A stretch of DNA of 64,000 nucleotides. It comes from Mycoavidus sp. B2-EB. Its GTDB lineage: Bacteria > Pseudomonadota > Gammaproteobacteria > Burkholderiales > Burkholderiaceae. Where the stretch lies: positions 868,001 to 932,000 of the forward strand of contig NZ_AP021872.1 of assembly GCF_014218255.1 (NCBI RefSeq). Direction: 5' to 3'. Position numbers and translations under genes: made by a program. Positions 36,628 through 47,700 of this stretch are shown piece by piece. Under the pieces are notes generated by a model that was not told where the DNA came from, did not search any database, and saw only the letters and a program-made list of their open reading frames with translations. Position 1 is the stretch's first letter; every line of letters begins with the position of its first letter.

Positions 36628-39384
36628 ATGTCTGTGCAGTCCAATTTAAAAGGCCATACCTTGTTATTGGTCGATGGCTCAAGTTATTTGTATCGTGCTT
36701 ATCATGCATTGCCCAATTTGCGCAGTCCCAATGCGGAACCGACTGGCGCGCTGTACGGCATGATCAACATGCTGCGGCGCTTGCGCAAAGACAACCCGGC
36801 GCAGTATAGCGCGTGTGTGTTTGATGCTAAAGGTAAAACTTTTCGAGAGGACTGGTATCCTGCCTATAAAGCGCATCGTTCCTCCATGCCAGAAGACCTG
36901 GTTCAGCAGCTTGAACCGATTCATCGCGCAGTGCGTGCTTTAGGCTGGCCGTTGCTGATGGTCGATGGAGTTGAAGCGGACGATGTGATTGGCACTTTAG
37001 CGCAGCAAGCCGCGCAGGCTGGCATGAAAGTCATTGTCTCAACTGGCGACAAAGACCTGACGCAATTGGTGACAAGTCAAATTACGCTAGTCAATACAAT
37101 GAGCAATGAAGTGCTCGATGAGGCCGGCGTCACGCAAAAATTTGGGGTACCACCCAGCTTAATTGTGGATTATTTAGCGTTAATCGGCGATACCTCAGAC
37201 AATGTGCCTGGGGTTGAAAAATGCGGCCCTAAAACCGCGCTTAAATGGCTGGGACAGTATGGTTCATTGGCGGGCGTGGTGGAACATGCTGCGCAAATTA
37301 GCGGAGCAGTCGGTGAGAATTTGCGCCGTGCCCTGGATTTTTTGCCTTTAGCGCGCAAGTTGATCACAGTCCGCACGGATTGCCCGCTTGAGCCGCAGGT
37401 TCAGTCCATTGAAGCCTCACTGGAGACGCGCCCTGAAGCGCAAACCGAACTGCTTGATTTATTCACCCAGTACGGCTTTAAAAGCTGGTTGCACGAACTT
37501 GCAGCGGCAGGCGTAGCCGGGCCTGAGCGTGGTGTTTCTAGCCACTCAGCTGCACCCGCGCTGGACAACGCTCCGCATTATGAGAGCATACTGAGCTGGG
37601 CACAATTCGATCTTTGGTTAGAAAAAATCAAGGCCGCCGAACTCACCGCCTTTGATACTGAAACCACTGCGCTTGATCCGTTGCGCGCGCAGCTGGTTGG
37701 TCTTTCATTCTCAGTCGAAGTCGGTCATGCAGCTTATCTGCCGTTGGCCCATCGGGGACCCGATATAGGCGGAGCAAGCGTCCAATTGCCCCGCGCTGCT
37801 GTGCTGGAGCGGCTTAAAGAGTGGCTGCAAGACCCGACTCAAAAGAAAGTGGGCCAGCATATGAAATACGATGAGCAAGTGCTGGCCAACTACGGCATCG
37901 CATTGGCCGGCATCGAGCATGATACTTTGCTGCAATCGTATGTGCTCGAATCGCATCGAAGACATGATATGGATAGTCTGGCGTTACACCACCTGGGCCT
38001 GAATACGATCAAATATGTCGACGTTTGCGGTAAAGGCGCAGCTCAAATTGGTTTTGATCAAGTCCCGCTTGAGCAGGCAATACAGTACGCGGCGGAAGAT
38101 GCGGATGTGACGTTACGCCTACATCATGCGCTCTATCCACAACTTTCAGAAGAGCCTGGCTTGTTGCATGTTTATCGTGAGATTGAAATGCCCACAGCGC
38201 GTGTACTACGTCTGATGGAGCGTGACGGTGTCTTAATTGATACTCAATTGCTGGCTCAGCAAAGTCATGAGCTTGGCGTGCGTCTGATGCAAATAGAAAC
38301 AGAAGCGCACACCTTAGCCGGTGGTCCATTTAATTTGAGCTCGCCTAAGCAAATCAGCGAGATTTTTTTTGAGCGCCTGCAATTGCCGGTTATCAAAAAA
38401 ACCCCGGGCGGCGCGCCCTCAACGGATGAGGAGGTCTTGCAACGGTTAGCAGAAGATTATCCGCTACCCAAATTGCTGCTTGAGCATCGGACCCTGTCAA
38501 AGCTCAAAACAACCTATACCGATAAACTGCCCAAAATGGTTAACCCCCAAACTGGGCGGGTCCATACGAATTATGCGCAGGCCGTTGCCGTCACAGGACG
38601 GCTGGCTTCAAACGAGCCTAATTTACAAAATATTCCGGTACGTACGGCTGAAGGGAGGCGGATCCGCGCAGCGTTTATTGCCGCACCTGGAGCGCAGATT
38701 GTGTCGGCGGATTATTCGCAGATTGAGTTGCGCATTATGGCGCATATTTCAGGCGATGAAAATTTATTGAGCGCTTTTGCGCGGGGTGAAGATATTCACC
38801 GGGCCAGCGCTGCCGAGATTTTTGGTATTGCGCCACAGCAGGTCTCTGATGAAGAGCGACGCGTTGCCAAAACGATTAATTTTGGCTTAATTTATGGCAT
38901 GAGCGTTTTTGGGTTGGCAGCAAATCTAGGTCTTTCGCGCGATGCCGCTAAGGTCTATATTGACCGCTATTTCAATCGTTACCCAGGCGTCGCGCGTTAT
39001 ATGGACGAAACGCGTGTGCGGGCCAAAGAGCAGGGTTATGTCGAAACGGTCTTTGGCCGGCGTTTATGGTTGCCTGAGATCAACGGCGGGAGCGGGCCGC
39101 GCCGTCAGGCGGCTGAGCGGGCGGCCATCAATGCACCCATGCAAGGCACTGCAGCTGACCTAATCAAACTATCGATGATCGCTGTGCAGCAGTGGTTGCA
39201 GCAAGGGGCGCATCAAGCGAAGCTCATCATGCAAGTCCACGATGAGCTTGTGCTTGAAGTGCCGGACGCGGAATTGGAGGCAGTCCGCACATGCTTGCCA
39301 ACGCTTATGGGCGACGTGGCGCAGCTGCGCGTGCCGCTGGTGGTTGAAGTGGGAGTAGGCAAAAATTGGGAAGAGGCGCATTAA
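36628..39384 (+). CDS. polA: DNA polymerase I
   Basis: The 918-residue protein has three domains. The 5' nuclease has LLVDGSSYLYRAYHAL, GVEADDVIGTLA, STGDKDLTQLV and IGDTSDNVPGV. The 3'-5' exonuclease looks intact, with FDTETTALDPL near residue 347. The polymerase has VSADYSQIELRIMAH, RRVAKTINFGLIYGMS and the catalytic VHDELVLEV. It does Okazaki-fragment processing and repair synthesis. The start shares CATATG with the divergent LOG-like gene, and no ribosome site is seen. The last 4 bases overlap the end of the convergent gene at 39381. Confidence 0.96.
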   Translation: MSVQSNLKGHTLLLVDGSSYLYRAYHALPNLRSPNAEPTGALYGMINMLRRLRKDNPAQYSACVFDAKGKTFREDWYPAYKAHRSSMPEDLVQQLEPIHRAVRALGWPLLMVDGVEADDVIGTLAQQAAQAGMKVIVSTGDKDLTQLVTSQITLVNTMSNEVLDEAGVTQKFGVPPSLIVDYLALIGDTSDNVPGVEKCGPKTALKWLGQYGSLAGVVEHAAQISGAVGENLRRALDFLPLARKLITVRTDCPLEPQVQSIEASLETRPEAQTELLDLFTQYGFKSWLHELAAAGVAGPERGVSSHSAAPALDNAPHYESILSWAQFDLWLEKIKAAELTAFDTETTALDPLRAQLVGLSFSVEVGHAAYLPLAHRGPDIGGASVQLPRAAVLERLKEWLQDPTQKKVGQHMKYDEQVLANYGIALAGIEHDTLLQSYVLESHRRHDMDSLALHHLGLNTIKYVDVCGKGAAQIGFDQVPLEQAIQYAAEDADVTLRLHHALYPQLSEEPGLLHVYREIEMPTARVLRLMERDGVLIDTQLLAQQSHELGVRLMQIETEAHTLAGGPFNLSSPKQISEIFFERLQLPVIKKTPGGAPSTDEEVLQRLAEDYPLPKLLLEHRTLSKLKTTYTDKLPKMVNPQTGRVHTNYAQAVAVTGRLASNEPNLQNIPVRTAEGRRIRAAFIAAPGAQIVSADYSQIELRIMAHISGDENLLSAFARGEDIHRASAAEIFGIAPQQVSDEERRVAKTINFGLIYGMSVFGLAANLGLSRDAAKVYIDRYFNRYPGVARYMDETRVRAKEQGYVETVFGRRLWLPEINGGSGPRRQAAERAAINAPMQGTAADLIKLSMIAVQQWLQQGAHQAKLIMQVHDELVLEVPDAELEAVRTCLPTLMGDVAQLRVPLVVEVGVGKNWEEAH

Positions 39385-39836
39385 TAGGGAGAAATAAGCG
39401 CGAGTAAGGCCTCCCTTGAATATTCATTGTCTGAATTGTACCCTTCTCGTATGATCGTTACATTTTGGCCAATAAAGTGAGCTATTGGGCCTCGAACCGG
39501 GGTCGCCCCAAAAGCCACTACGTCTTGAGGAGAACCCAGTGGGGTTGAGGCGATAGCCTGGTTCTCTAATTGAACAAATTGACCCACTGAGTCTGGCGTA
39601 ATGGGTTGTGAGAAAAAATCATCAGATTGACTCTCATGGGCTTGCATAATAATCGGAGAGGTGCCGGTAGTACTCTTAAAAGTTGTTTTTGCGAAGTGAG
39701 AAAGACACCCGATGGTGTAAGGCGGTCTTCTTATAAGCGGGGGTCTTGGGGGTTTGCTTTTAAGATCTTTAGGAGGTGCCGTAGATGAGATGAATGGATG
39801 AGAGGAAAAAACTGATACAAAAAAATTGTGCGCCAT
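39381..39836 (-). CDS. Small protein of unknown function
   Basis: I do not recognise this 151-residue protein. The first 60 residues are rich in Pro, Ser and basic residues (KSKPPRPPLIRRPPY); the rest is acidic. Near residues 105-130 it reads VVAFGATPVRG, then FIGQNVTII, a faint echo of the 25-residue repeats at 13877-17212 but without the Gln. ATG 39836 is preceded by AGGG at a fair distance; a TTG at 39842 is less likely. The first residues (FFVSVFSSHPF) loosely resemble those of the unknown protein at 27705 (FFSAHSF). The end overlaps polA by 4 bases. Confidence 0.5.
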   Translation of the reverse strand: MAHNFFVSVFSSHPFISSTAPPKDLKSKPPRPPLIRRPPYTIGCLSHFAKTTFKSTTGTSPIIMQAHESQSDDFFSQPITPDSVGQFVQLENQAIASTPLGSPQDVVAFGATPVRGPIAHFIGQNVTIIREGYNSDNEYSREALLALISPY

Positions 39837-39904
39837 GGACAACCCTATTTAAATCATAAAAAACCAAAACTTTGAGGCATTTTTTATGCCTGAATAAGTT
39901 AGAG

Positions 39905-39942
39905 AGTATATTCGTTGGTGTTTTTGCAAACGAAACTATACT
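39905..39942. promoter_or_regulatory. Imperfect inverted repeat upstream of ndh
   Basis: AGTATATTCGTT and AACGAAACTATACT face each other around a 12-base centre, about 50 bases before the ndh start. It could be an operator or a hairpin in the leader; it sits between two divergent genes. Confidence 0.4.
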
Positions 39943-39989
39943 TCGTTTAACTGGCCTAGATTTCGCTTCTTATTAGGATTTAAACAGAT

Positions 39990-41282
39990 ATGCATCGCAT
40001 TGTGATCGTGGGCGGAGGTGCTGGCGGGCTTGAGTTGGCAACCCGTTTAGGTGACCGGTTTGGCGCTCGCCAAACTGCGCACATTGTGTTGGTTGATGCT
40101 CATCCGACGCATTTATGGAAGCCTTTGCTGCATGAAGTCGCTGCTGGCAGTATGGATCCTTTTACGCATCAGCTTGAATACGCCGCGCAGGCGCATTGGC
40201 ATCATTTTGAATTCCGGCTTGGCGCATTGAGCGGTCTTGACCGCTTGGCGAAGAAGATTACGCTAGCGGCTGTCGATGATATGGATGGCGCTGAATTATT
40301 ACCTTCACGCGAACTGGCTTATGATACATTGGTCATTGCCATCGGCAGTGCTACGCATTTTTTTGATGTCGTGGGCGCTCAGCAATATGCCCTGGCGTTA
40401 GATACCGTCGCACAGGCGCAAAACTGCCATCGCCATTTACTGGCTGCATGCATGCGCGCTCATGCAAATCCGCAACCCTACCTCCAAATTGCGATTGTTG
40501 GTGGTGGTGCAACCGGGGTTGAATTATCGGCACAATTGCGCCAAACCGCCCAAATATTAGCCACCTATGGCGTATCCCCGCTTGACCCTAAACAAGAGAT
40601 TCGCATCGTTATTATTGAAGCTGGGCCACGCATCTTGTCTGCGTTGCCTGAACGCGTCTCAAAAGCCACCACAACCTTACTCGCCAAACTCAATATTGAA
40701 ATCATTCTCAATGAGCAAGTTGCTAGCGTGTCTGAACCAGCATTGTTGACAGTGAGCGGCAAAACGATACCCACGCATCTCACGATATGGGCAGCAGGCA
40801 TTAAAGCACCGGCGATACTGAGTCAATTAGATGGACTTGCGACCAATCCACGTGGTCAGCTTAAAGTTTGCGCAACGCTACAAACTGAAAGCGATCCTGA
40901 CATCTTTGCATTTGGCGACTGCGCGAGTTGTCCGTGGCCAGAGAAAAAAACCATCGTTCCCCCTCGTGCCCAAGCCGCGCATCAACAGGCCAATTTTTTA
41001 CTCCATGCCTTAACGCGCCGCTTGAAAGGCGCCTCCCTGCCTAATTTCCGTTATCGCGATTTTGGCTCACTCGTTTCGCTCGGTCATTTCAGTGCGGTAG
41101 GTAATTTAATGGGCGGCATCAGGGGGGGTAATTTGTTTATTGAAGGGCTTTTTGCGCGCCTTATGTATACATCTTTGTACCGGATGCATATAGCTGCTTT
41201 ACATGGTTTTGTATGGATGGTGACAGATACCTTGGCGCATTGGTTACGCCGTTCGACGGTACCAAGGGTGAAGTTGCATTAA
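39990..41282 (+). CDS. ndh: Type II NADH dehydrogenase
   Basis: It passes electrons from NADH to quinone without pumping protons. The 430-residue protein has an FAD-binding GGGAGGLELATRLG at the N-terminus, an NADH-binding GGGATGVELSAQL near 170, and DIFAFGDCAS near 303. A C-terminal amphipathic and hydrophobic region provides membrane attachment. TTAGGAT precedes the ATG. Confidence 0.93.
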   Translation: MHRIVIVGGGAGGLELATRLGDRFGARQTAHIVLVDAHPTHLWKPLLHEVAAGSMDPFTHQLEYAAQAHWHHFEFRLGALSGLDRLAKKITLAAVDDMDGAELLPSRELAYDTLVIAIGSATHFFDVVGAQQYALALDTVAQAQNCHRHLLAACMRAHANPQPYLQIAIVGGGATGVELSAQLRQTAQILATYGVSPLDPKQEIRIVIIEAGPRILSALPERVSKATTTLLAKLNIEIILNEQVASVSEPALLTVSGKTIPTHLTIWAAGIKAPAILSQLDGLATNPRGQLKVCATLQTESDPDIFAFGDCASCPWPEKKTIVPPRAQAAHQQANFLLHALTRRLKGASLPNFRYRDFGSLVSLGHFSAVGNLMGGIRGGNLFIEGLFARLMYTSLYRMHIAALHGFVWMVTDTLAHWLRRSTVPRVKLH

Positions 41283-41289
41283 GGTGATA

Positions 41290-41501
41290 AAAAGGGTTCA
41301 TCCCAAATGCTTGCTCAAACGAGAAGCGTTCATATCCTGTTGCATACCCAAGACGCCCTCCTTGACGGCCGGGGGTCTCGATCAACACTCTCAAGGCGGG
41401 GGCCACGGCACAACTTGCTCCATTGCCTCTAAAAATTGCCGTTTACGCATCTTCTTTGGCTTACATTCGAATACCGTTAAGCCTAGGCTTTGTTGTTTTA
41501 T
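41290..41501 (-). pseudogene. IS5-family transposase N-terminal fragment, frameshifted
   Basis: On the minus strand, one frame from about 41501 reads KQQSLGLT, then KKMRKRQFLEAMEQVVPW, the standard IS5-family start, with ATA in place of the ATG. After VVPW the match jumps to another frame (ALRVLIE, then RQGGRLGY), as in the next conserved segment. No catalytic domain follows. Only the first 70 or so codons survive. The AT-rich bases 41502-41703 before the large gene hold no other feature. Confidence 0.75.
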
Positions 41502-41703
41502 AGTGCCAGTAATGAATCCGCTAACTCAAGGGTTATGAGGCTCCTTAGCCTTTTGTGCATAGAACCTATTGCAGAAATGATGCAAATCAATAAAAATTTA
41601 TTAAAAAGATTATTTGCGAAAAATAAATAATTACGCAAGTTTATTTGGTGTTTTGAGAATCATCATTTAGACTGAGCGCATTACATATGATTAAACGGGG
41701 TGA

Positions 41704-44700
41704 ATGATGTTAAGACCTATTCATGGTATATCCACTCAATACATTCGGACTCATTCGATTACACCAGATAGGCCAGAGCAAATACCCGCCCCTTCTAATC
41801 CAGAAGCGGATGCACCGACGGCGCACCGTGCTCACTCTATCCCCCGCAGCCTGAATCGCGTTATAAAGATGGCTGGAGAGCCGGCCCAATTGATTTTTTC
41901 TAATGCCAATGGGATGGAGTGCTGCGGCTATCAATTTCTCCATACCAACCGCCTTGTGCTCACAACCGGCGAACCGGCTTTAAATCGTGACGGTGAGTTT
42001 CAGGCCTTTCGTCTAAAAACAGGTCAAATAACGATTCAAAGCAAAACAATCCTCAAAGGATATGAGCAGATTGATGTAATCGCGTATTCGATTAAAATAG
42101 AGGGCGAGTTATCCGCCAATCAAATTAACTTGAATACAGCGGTGAATGGCTCAAATCTGAGCTTGCCCGTTACGCTGCAACAGGACATAGCCGACACGAC
42201 CATTCATTCGGAGTTCCCCCGTCTGTTGCAATTCACAGGCACCGCCAAGGTAAAAGCAGAAGAACATTTGAGCATTCAAGCAGATACGCTCGATAATGCC
42301 AGTTCTCAGATTCAATCAAACGGAAATATTACCCTCAAAGCCAACCGTTTGATCGGCGCAGGAACGCTCGGCGCCACACTGGATCTTACGGCAAAGCTGG
42401 AAGAGAATTACACGCATCGCACTCAACTCAACGCCGGTCGGCATCTATCGATTTCAACGGCCCAAAGTTTCACGAATCAAGGCACTCTAAAAACGCGAGG
42501 TGAAATCACGCTTAAAGCTAAAACGTTTGAAAATCAATCCACCTCTTTGATAGACGGTGTTCACCTTAAATTCAAGGTAGAAAATGTGCTTAAGAATTAT
42601 GGAGTGATTCAGGGCAGCACAGTGGTGATTGATACGCAGCATTTGCTCAATGATGGCACTGAAGATACGGATGAGCAGCAGGCTGGGGCTATCCTCGGGC
42701 GAGATCAACTGATGCTTGGAGCAAGGACCCTGCATAACCAGGAGCATGGGTTACTGCATAGTGATGGCGACCTGACAATAGGAGATGCTTTTTATAAACA
42801 AAACACCGTCACGGATTTAGCCAAAGAGTTTATGAATGCGGAGTTTTCCACGGTTGAATCAAGAGGAAAGCTTCTGATTAAAGCTATATTTTTAAATAAT
42901 CAGAAAGGACAGATTACCGCGGGTTCTGATCTGGTTCTTGAAAGTGACACGCTCACCAATGATCAGGGGCATATAGAAGCGAAGGGAGATCAAAGCGTAT
43001 TGAAGGTGCGGGCTGATATCATTAATAATCACTCAGGTTATCTGATTCATAATGGTGCTGGACCCATCCAGATAGTTGCCGACATGATGGAGAATCATAA
43101 TGTTGAAGCAATAAAAGGGGCGGGGTTAATTAGCAGTAAGGGTCCGATAACGATCAGCGTTGCCAAGCTGTCTAATCATCAAGGTGGGACCATCCTTTCG
43201 GATCAAACACTCAAAATAGGCACTTTTTACACAGCTTCTTTGGTATGCTATTTGAAAAATCTAGCCGGCACACTATCGGCGCACCAAAAAATTGAGATTG
43301 ATACATATCAACTAGATAACAGCAAAGGTCTGATTGCCGTAGGGAAAGATGAAGCTTCCGAACCGGAGATTTCAAGTGATCCAGACCGTTCCACACAGCC
43401 GACGTATCCAGGCAGTGTCCTTGAAATTCGTGCGCATACAGTCATTAACACGGAGGGGGGGCAAATCGTTCAAAGTGGACAGGGTCAGATCCAGCTTTTT
43501 TTAGATGCGAGCGGCGGTGGCTACATAGCACAAGGGGGCTTAATGAATGCCTGGGGTCGCATCACGATAGAAGCGCCGAATATTGTCCATACGAATAAGA
43601 GCCAGATGACGGGAAAAGACCTCAATCTGGTCATCGGAGAAAGAATTCTTAACCAAGCCAATGCAACGTTATTTGCCCGCGATAGATTGTCCTTAAAAGC
43701 CTTAGCGCTCGATAATATGCAACAAGGGGTTTTGCAAAGTGAGGGGCGCATCTTCATTTTAGCGATGGCTTTTTGTAACGAAGGCACGATACACAGCCAA
43801 GGGGAGATCCGGATCCTTTCTAATAAGATGCGTAACCGTCGAGAAAGTGGCACATTGACCCAGCACTTATTGCGTTTGGCGATTCACCCGGGCCTGATTA
43901 CGGGCGATACGATTTTAATCAGTGCGCGTGGGCCTGACTCTCTGTTGAGAAATACGGAGAGCATGATTTTCGCGCAAAACAACCTTCAAATCGGGGTTCA
44001 TGAGATTCAAAATCGTGCCGGTGGTACGCTTTATAGTGGCGGTGGTTTAGCCATTGGCCGTAAGCTGAATGCGGAGTCTATCGTGCAGGGTCGCAGTGAA
44101 CGCATTCTCAATCATGGCTCCACGATGGATGCGGTGGGAGATCTAACGATTCATGCAAAAGCGCTAGTCAATCAAAATGCAAGATTCGAAATCGAAGAAA
44201 GGCTGATTGAGGAGCGGGGCATACACGAATGTCACGATGACCAGACAAACCAACGCTTTGATGGCTCCCAAATCGCCTGGCACGGCGACGTAGGGGGCCT
44301 CTACCGTGTGCACAGCTCCGGTCATGAAATATTTCGTTTTATCAACTATGTCTTTACGCGCCGAGTGACCACAACCAGGGTGACGCACAGCGAACCTGGC
44401 AAGATTCATGCAGGTGGCGCGATCTCTCTGTCAGACCAGGTGATGAACGATAAAAGCATGATTATCGCTGGAGGGGCGCTCAGCGACCTTGAAGGCAGGC
44501 CTGCCCAAATTGAAAACCGGGATGCCATCGGTCAACGCGTCACGACTGATCAGGGAACCTTGCAATACTCAGATAGAAAGTGGCGAGGCGGGTTCAAGCG
44601 CTATTTTCAACGGGAGTGGGGTGGGCACGCGCCCTACCATCCGGCACCAATGGTCGAGCATCACACGCTGACGGTCGCCGTCTCTCAACCGCATACGGCA

Positions 44701-47700
44701 GTAGAGCATTCTGCGCCCTCTACCGCCTTAGTGCCGAGTTCTTCGGCTTTAAGCCGTAATACTTTATTAAATAGCGGTTTATTGCGCCTCAACACCGATC
44801 CCAATCAACGCTATCTGATCCAGATCGATCCCCGTTTTACTCGCCACAGCGACAGCGTTTCGAGCGATGTATTGCTGCGCTTACTGAATCTGGATCCTCA
44901 GCACATTCCCAAACGCCTGGGCGATGGATTCTATGAACAGCAACTGATTCGAGACCAAATTATTGGTCTAACGGGCCATTACTACCTCTCTAACCATCGA
45001 AACCCGTTTGCTGAGATTCGGGACTTGATGCACGCCGGGGCAGACTGGGCCAAACGGTTCAATTTGATGCTCGGCATTGAACCGACACCTGAGCAAATCA
45101 ATGCGTTAACCACCAGCCCCGTCTGGCTAGTGAATCAACGTATTCAATTACCCGATGGCTCAGAACAGACGGTCCTGGTGCCTAAAGTGTATCTGGCCCC
45201 AAGCGATGCGCCGGCCATCCCACGAAGCAATGCACTGATTTCAGCCGATACGATCGAGTTAGAGAGCGACCGCCCCTTTAAAAACACCGGAACCGTGCTC
45301 AGTCGCAGCACAACACGTATTCGCGCAAGCCAGATCGATAACGCGCGCGGCACGCTGGCCAGCCGGGGCACCCTCTCTATCCAAGCCCGCGACGACATCG
45401 ATAGCCGCGCCGGTAAGCTGATTGCCGTTAAAAAACTCACCGTACAGGCCGGCCAAAATCTACAATTGCAAAGCCAGACACAGACCACTCATGCCGCCAG
45501 CGGCAGCCGAACAAACTTAGCGGGCCTCACCCAGATCCAGGCCGGAGAGCTGGAAGCGACGGCGGGATCCGATCTCCACCTAGCCGCCACCCAAATTGAA
45601 GTGGAACACACGGCAAGGTTGGACGCTCAGCAAGATCTGATCTTAGGGACCGCCACCACCGGCTTGCAACAGAAGATCGTCTGGGATGAACGGAATGCCC
45701 TCAGCCTAAGCCAGCACACTGAAGTTGGCACCCAGATTCAGGCCGGCGCGCTTGAGCTGAAGGCTGGGCGCGATGTAACTGCAACCGGCGCGTATGTCAA
45801 AGCGGCAGAGAAACTCGCGGTGAAAGCCCGCCGAGATATTCATTTGGAAGCCGCGTATGAAGAGACGGATTTTGAGGAGTCTCATTATCATGAATCGAGT
45901 CACTTCTTCGGTTCCTCAAGCGAATTAACGCGCAACGTGCTGTATAGAAAACAAGCGTTAAGCAGCACCTTATCTGGAGGCACAGTACAGATAGAAGCTG
46001 GACATGACCTGAATATCCTCGGTTCAAACGTGGCGGGGATGCATGATGTGGATCTTTATGCGGGAAATGCCCTCCAGCAAAAGGCAGTCGAACAGGCTGA
46101 GCGCACTCAGCGCTATTCCGTTCAAGAACGCTCCGGCTTATTAGAGAGCGGGAAATTCGGCGTGACGATCGGCACGCGAACCCAAAAAGACGCTCAAGAA
46201 AAGGAGCACACCCCTCAGATTGGCTCAGTCATAGGCAGCGTATCAGGTCCTGTCAGAGCGATTGCCGGCCGAGACTACGAGCAAAGCGGCAGTCAATGGG
46301 TGGTGCCCACCGGCGATATAGAGATTCGAGCCGGTCAAGGCAAGATTGAAGCGGCCTATGAGCAAAGCCGAGTCTGGCAGCGCAGTGAATGGCATCAATC
46401 GGGTCTGACGGTATCGGTCAGTGCGCCGGTGATTGCCGCGGCGCAAACGAATCGTCAGATGCTGCAAACCAGTACCCAGGTCAGCGATGCGCGGATGCAC
46501 GCGTTAGCGGCCGGTGCAGGCGCACTGGCGGCGAAAAACGCCTACGATGCGATCAAAGCAGATCCCAAAGCAGCCGGTGGCGCCACCGTGAGCGTAATGC
46601 TGGGCGAAGAGCATTCTGAAAGCGAGCAGATACAGCTCAGCCGGACAGCGCTCAACAGCACCCTGGCAGCCGGAGGGGATATCTCGATCCAGATCGGTGG
46701 CTTAGGAGAAAAATCCACGTTGGATCTGATGGGCGCTCGCATCGAAGCCAAACAGAATATAGCGCTTAACGTAGAAGGCCGTCTGAAGATGGAAGCCGCG
46801 CCGAATAGCCTGATCGAGCAAAGTCAGCAGCACAGCCAGAGTTCTGCAGTGGGGGCCGTGGCAACGCTGGGCAGTCAGAGCTCAGTGGGCGCATCGGTTG
46901 CACTCAGTGTAGGGCATGGCCGTACAAAAGGAGCGCAAATTAACTATACGCCGACTCTGATTCAGGCCGGTGGCACGCTAGAGCTCAAAGCAAAAAGTGA
47001 TGTGCGCCTCAAAGGCGCTCAGATGGTGGGCAAGCAGGTTAAAGCCCAGATTGAGGGTGACCTTGACATAGACAGTGTGCAAAACACGGCGAGGTACCAA
47101 AGCCATGCTCAAAGTATCTGTGGCAGTGCGACCGCCGGCTCTGTCTCGGCAGCGAGTCTGAATGTCTCACAACGCAGGATGGACAGTGATTATCTGAGTG
47201 TGGCAGAACAAGCGGGGATTCAGGCTGGAGAGGATGGCTTTCAGATCAGCGTTAAAGGAGATACGAAGCTGGTTGGTGGCGTGATGGCAGGTTCTGAGCA
47301 GGCGGTGCAGAAAGGCAAAAATAAACTGATAACAGCAACTCTGCACAACACGGATCTGACGAATCAGGCGAGCTATTCTGCAAGCAGTATCAGCTTAGGC
47401 GGTGGGTATAGTCAAAGTGGCAAAGGAGTGGGCTCAGACCCATCAGGAAAAGCCATAACGCCGGCGCATAGCGGCAATCAACTGGCAAGCCGGGGTGGAG
47501 TGAGTGCTGCGCTACCGATTGTGATGAGTGCTTCAGGCCAGGCAAGATCCACTACCCGCAGTGCGATCAGCGGTGCGGAGATGGTGATTACGGATGAGGC
47601 GCGGCAAATCGAGCTGACGGGACATAGCGCGGCCGAGACGATTGCAGACCTAAACCGTCATCCGGCACAGAGTCATCAAGCGTTAGCGCCGATTTTTAAT

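Noticed and set aside
39381-39836. Third carrier of the 25-residue amyloid-like repeat
   Set aside because: Only VVAFGAT and IGQNVTII are similar; the conserved Gln and the spacing of the Gly residues are absent, so the match is too weak to claim.
41284-41538. Plus-strand frame after ndh
   Set aside because: The minus strand here reads as an IS5 transposase remnant; the plus frame shows no family features.
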